Below are positions 39,241-39,264 of a DNA stretch of 39,264 nt, one piece after another. A model generated the notes under the pieces. It saw only the letters and a program-made list of their open reading frames with translations, searched no databases and was not told the origin of the DNA. The stretch is from an uncultured Opitutia bacterium (lineage in GTDB: Bacteria > Verrucomicrobiota > Verrucomicrobiia > Opitutales > Opitutaceae), in assembly GCA_903830425.1 (NCBI GenBank), contig CAIKTR010000045.1:1-39264 (forward strand), given 5' to 3'. The position numbers were made by a program, and so were the translations under genes. How positions within the stretch are numbered: the first letter of the stretch is position 1; each line of letters opens with the position of its first letter.

Positions 39241-39264
39241 GTGCGTTTAGGCTATTCGCTTGCG

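Noticed and set aside
39169-39264. Group I intron called as a feature
   Set aside because: Only a weak P1-like pairing is visible; no P3-P7 core can be recognised within the 96 bp available, so it is kept as a hypothesis only.

Overview
The window is about 39 kb of very GC-rich bacterial DNA, roughly 70% G+C by eye, with a few short AT-rich islands. It encodes about 33 genes packed with small gaps. Several traits suggest a Verrucomicrobiota member, most likely an Opitutaceae relative. These are a TonB-dependent receptor with an LSPF-type box, a GspB-like protein beginning MSLINDALKKAQ, a LacI-regulated glycan locus, many starts without a visible Shine-Dalgarno, and Gfo/Idh/MocA and sugar-isomerase genes. 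This placement is an inference from gene style, not a proven taxonomy.

Layout. 1-2549 (minus): a divisome FtsB-like protein, a eukaryote-type UTP-sugar pyrophosphorylase and a phosphohexomutase cut by the window edge. 2737-5567 (plus): an ExeA-like ATPase, a GspB-like protein and a polyprenyl-phosphate sugar transferase, which form a small envelope/exopolysaccharide unit. 5589-7343 (minus): DNA polymerase X. 7473-10111: a menaquinone patch with a hot-dog thioesterase facing a menC-menE pair. 10241-11827: guaB. 11861-23815: a beta-glucan utilisation locus. It holds GH16, GH30, a GPH-type sugar transporter and a TonB receptor on the minus strand, a divergent LacI regulator, and a very large cytoplasmic protein with features of the GH94/GH149 phosphorylase group. 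23910-25454: a divergent purA. 25476-29621 (minus): a tight housekeeping operon ruvX-truA-comF-accD-folC. 29732-31015: a rhodanese and a class IV aminotransferase. 31171-34005: an unfamiliar AT-rich-bordered unit with a small coiled-coil/HTH protein, an AraC regulator and a divergent ferritin-like protein of unknown function. 34170-37775 (plus): an HTH-fused metallo-beta-lactamase-fold hydrolase, a 3-hydroxyisobutyrate-dehydrogenase-type reductase, a sugar-phosphate isomerase-type TIM barrel and a secreted crystallin/DUF4214 protein. 37878-38912 (minus): a Gfo/Idh/MocA oxidoreductase. 39131-39168: the 5' half of a tRNA-Cys that stops matching a tRNA just after the anticodon loop, followed by structured AT-richer DNA up to the window end.

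How the genes could work together. In the glycan locus, exported GH16 and GH30 enzymes would trim a laminarin-like beta-1,3/1,6-glucan. The TonB receptor and the GPH transporter would take in fragments. The large signal-peptide-free protein could phosphorolyse oligosaccharides to glucose 1-phosphate, which the phosphohexomutase and UTP-sugar pyrophosphorylase at the left end could use. The specificity is inferred, not shown. guaB and purA are the two enzymes that draw on IMP.

The most unusual items are the broken tRNA-Cys at the right edge, an AccD that has lost all four zinc-ribbon cysteines, the AraC/ferritin-like/HTH unit with its 30-bp dyad and triple-hairpin array, the HTH-MBL fusion, and the crystallin/DUF4214 protein.
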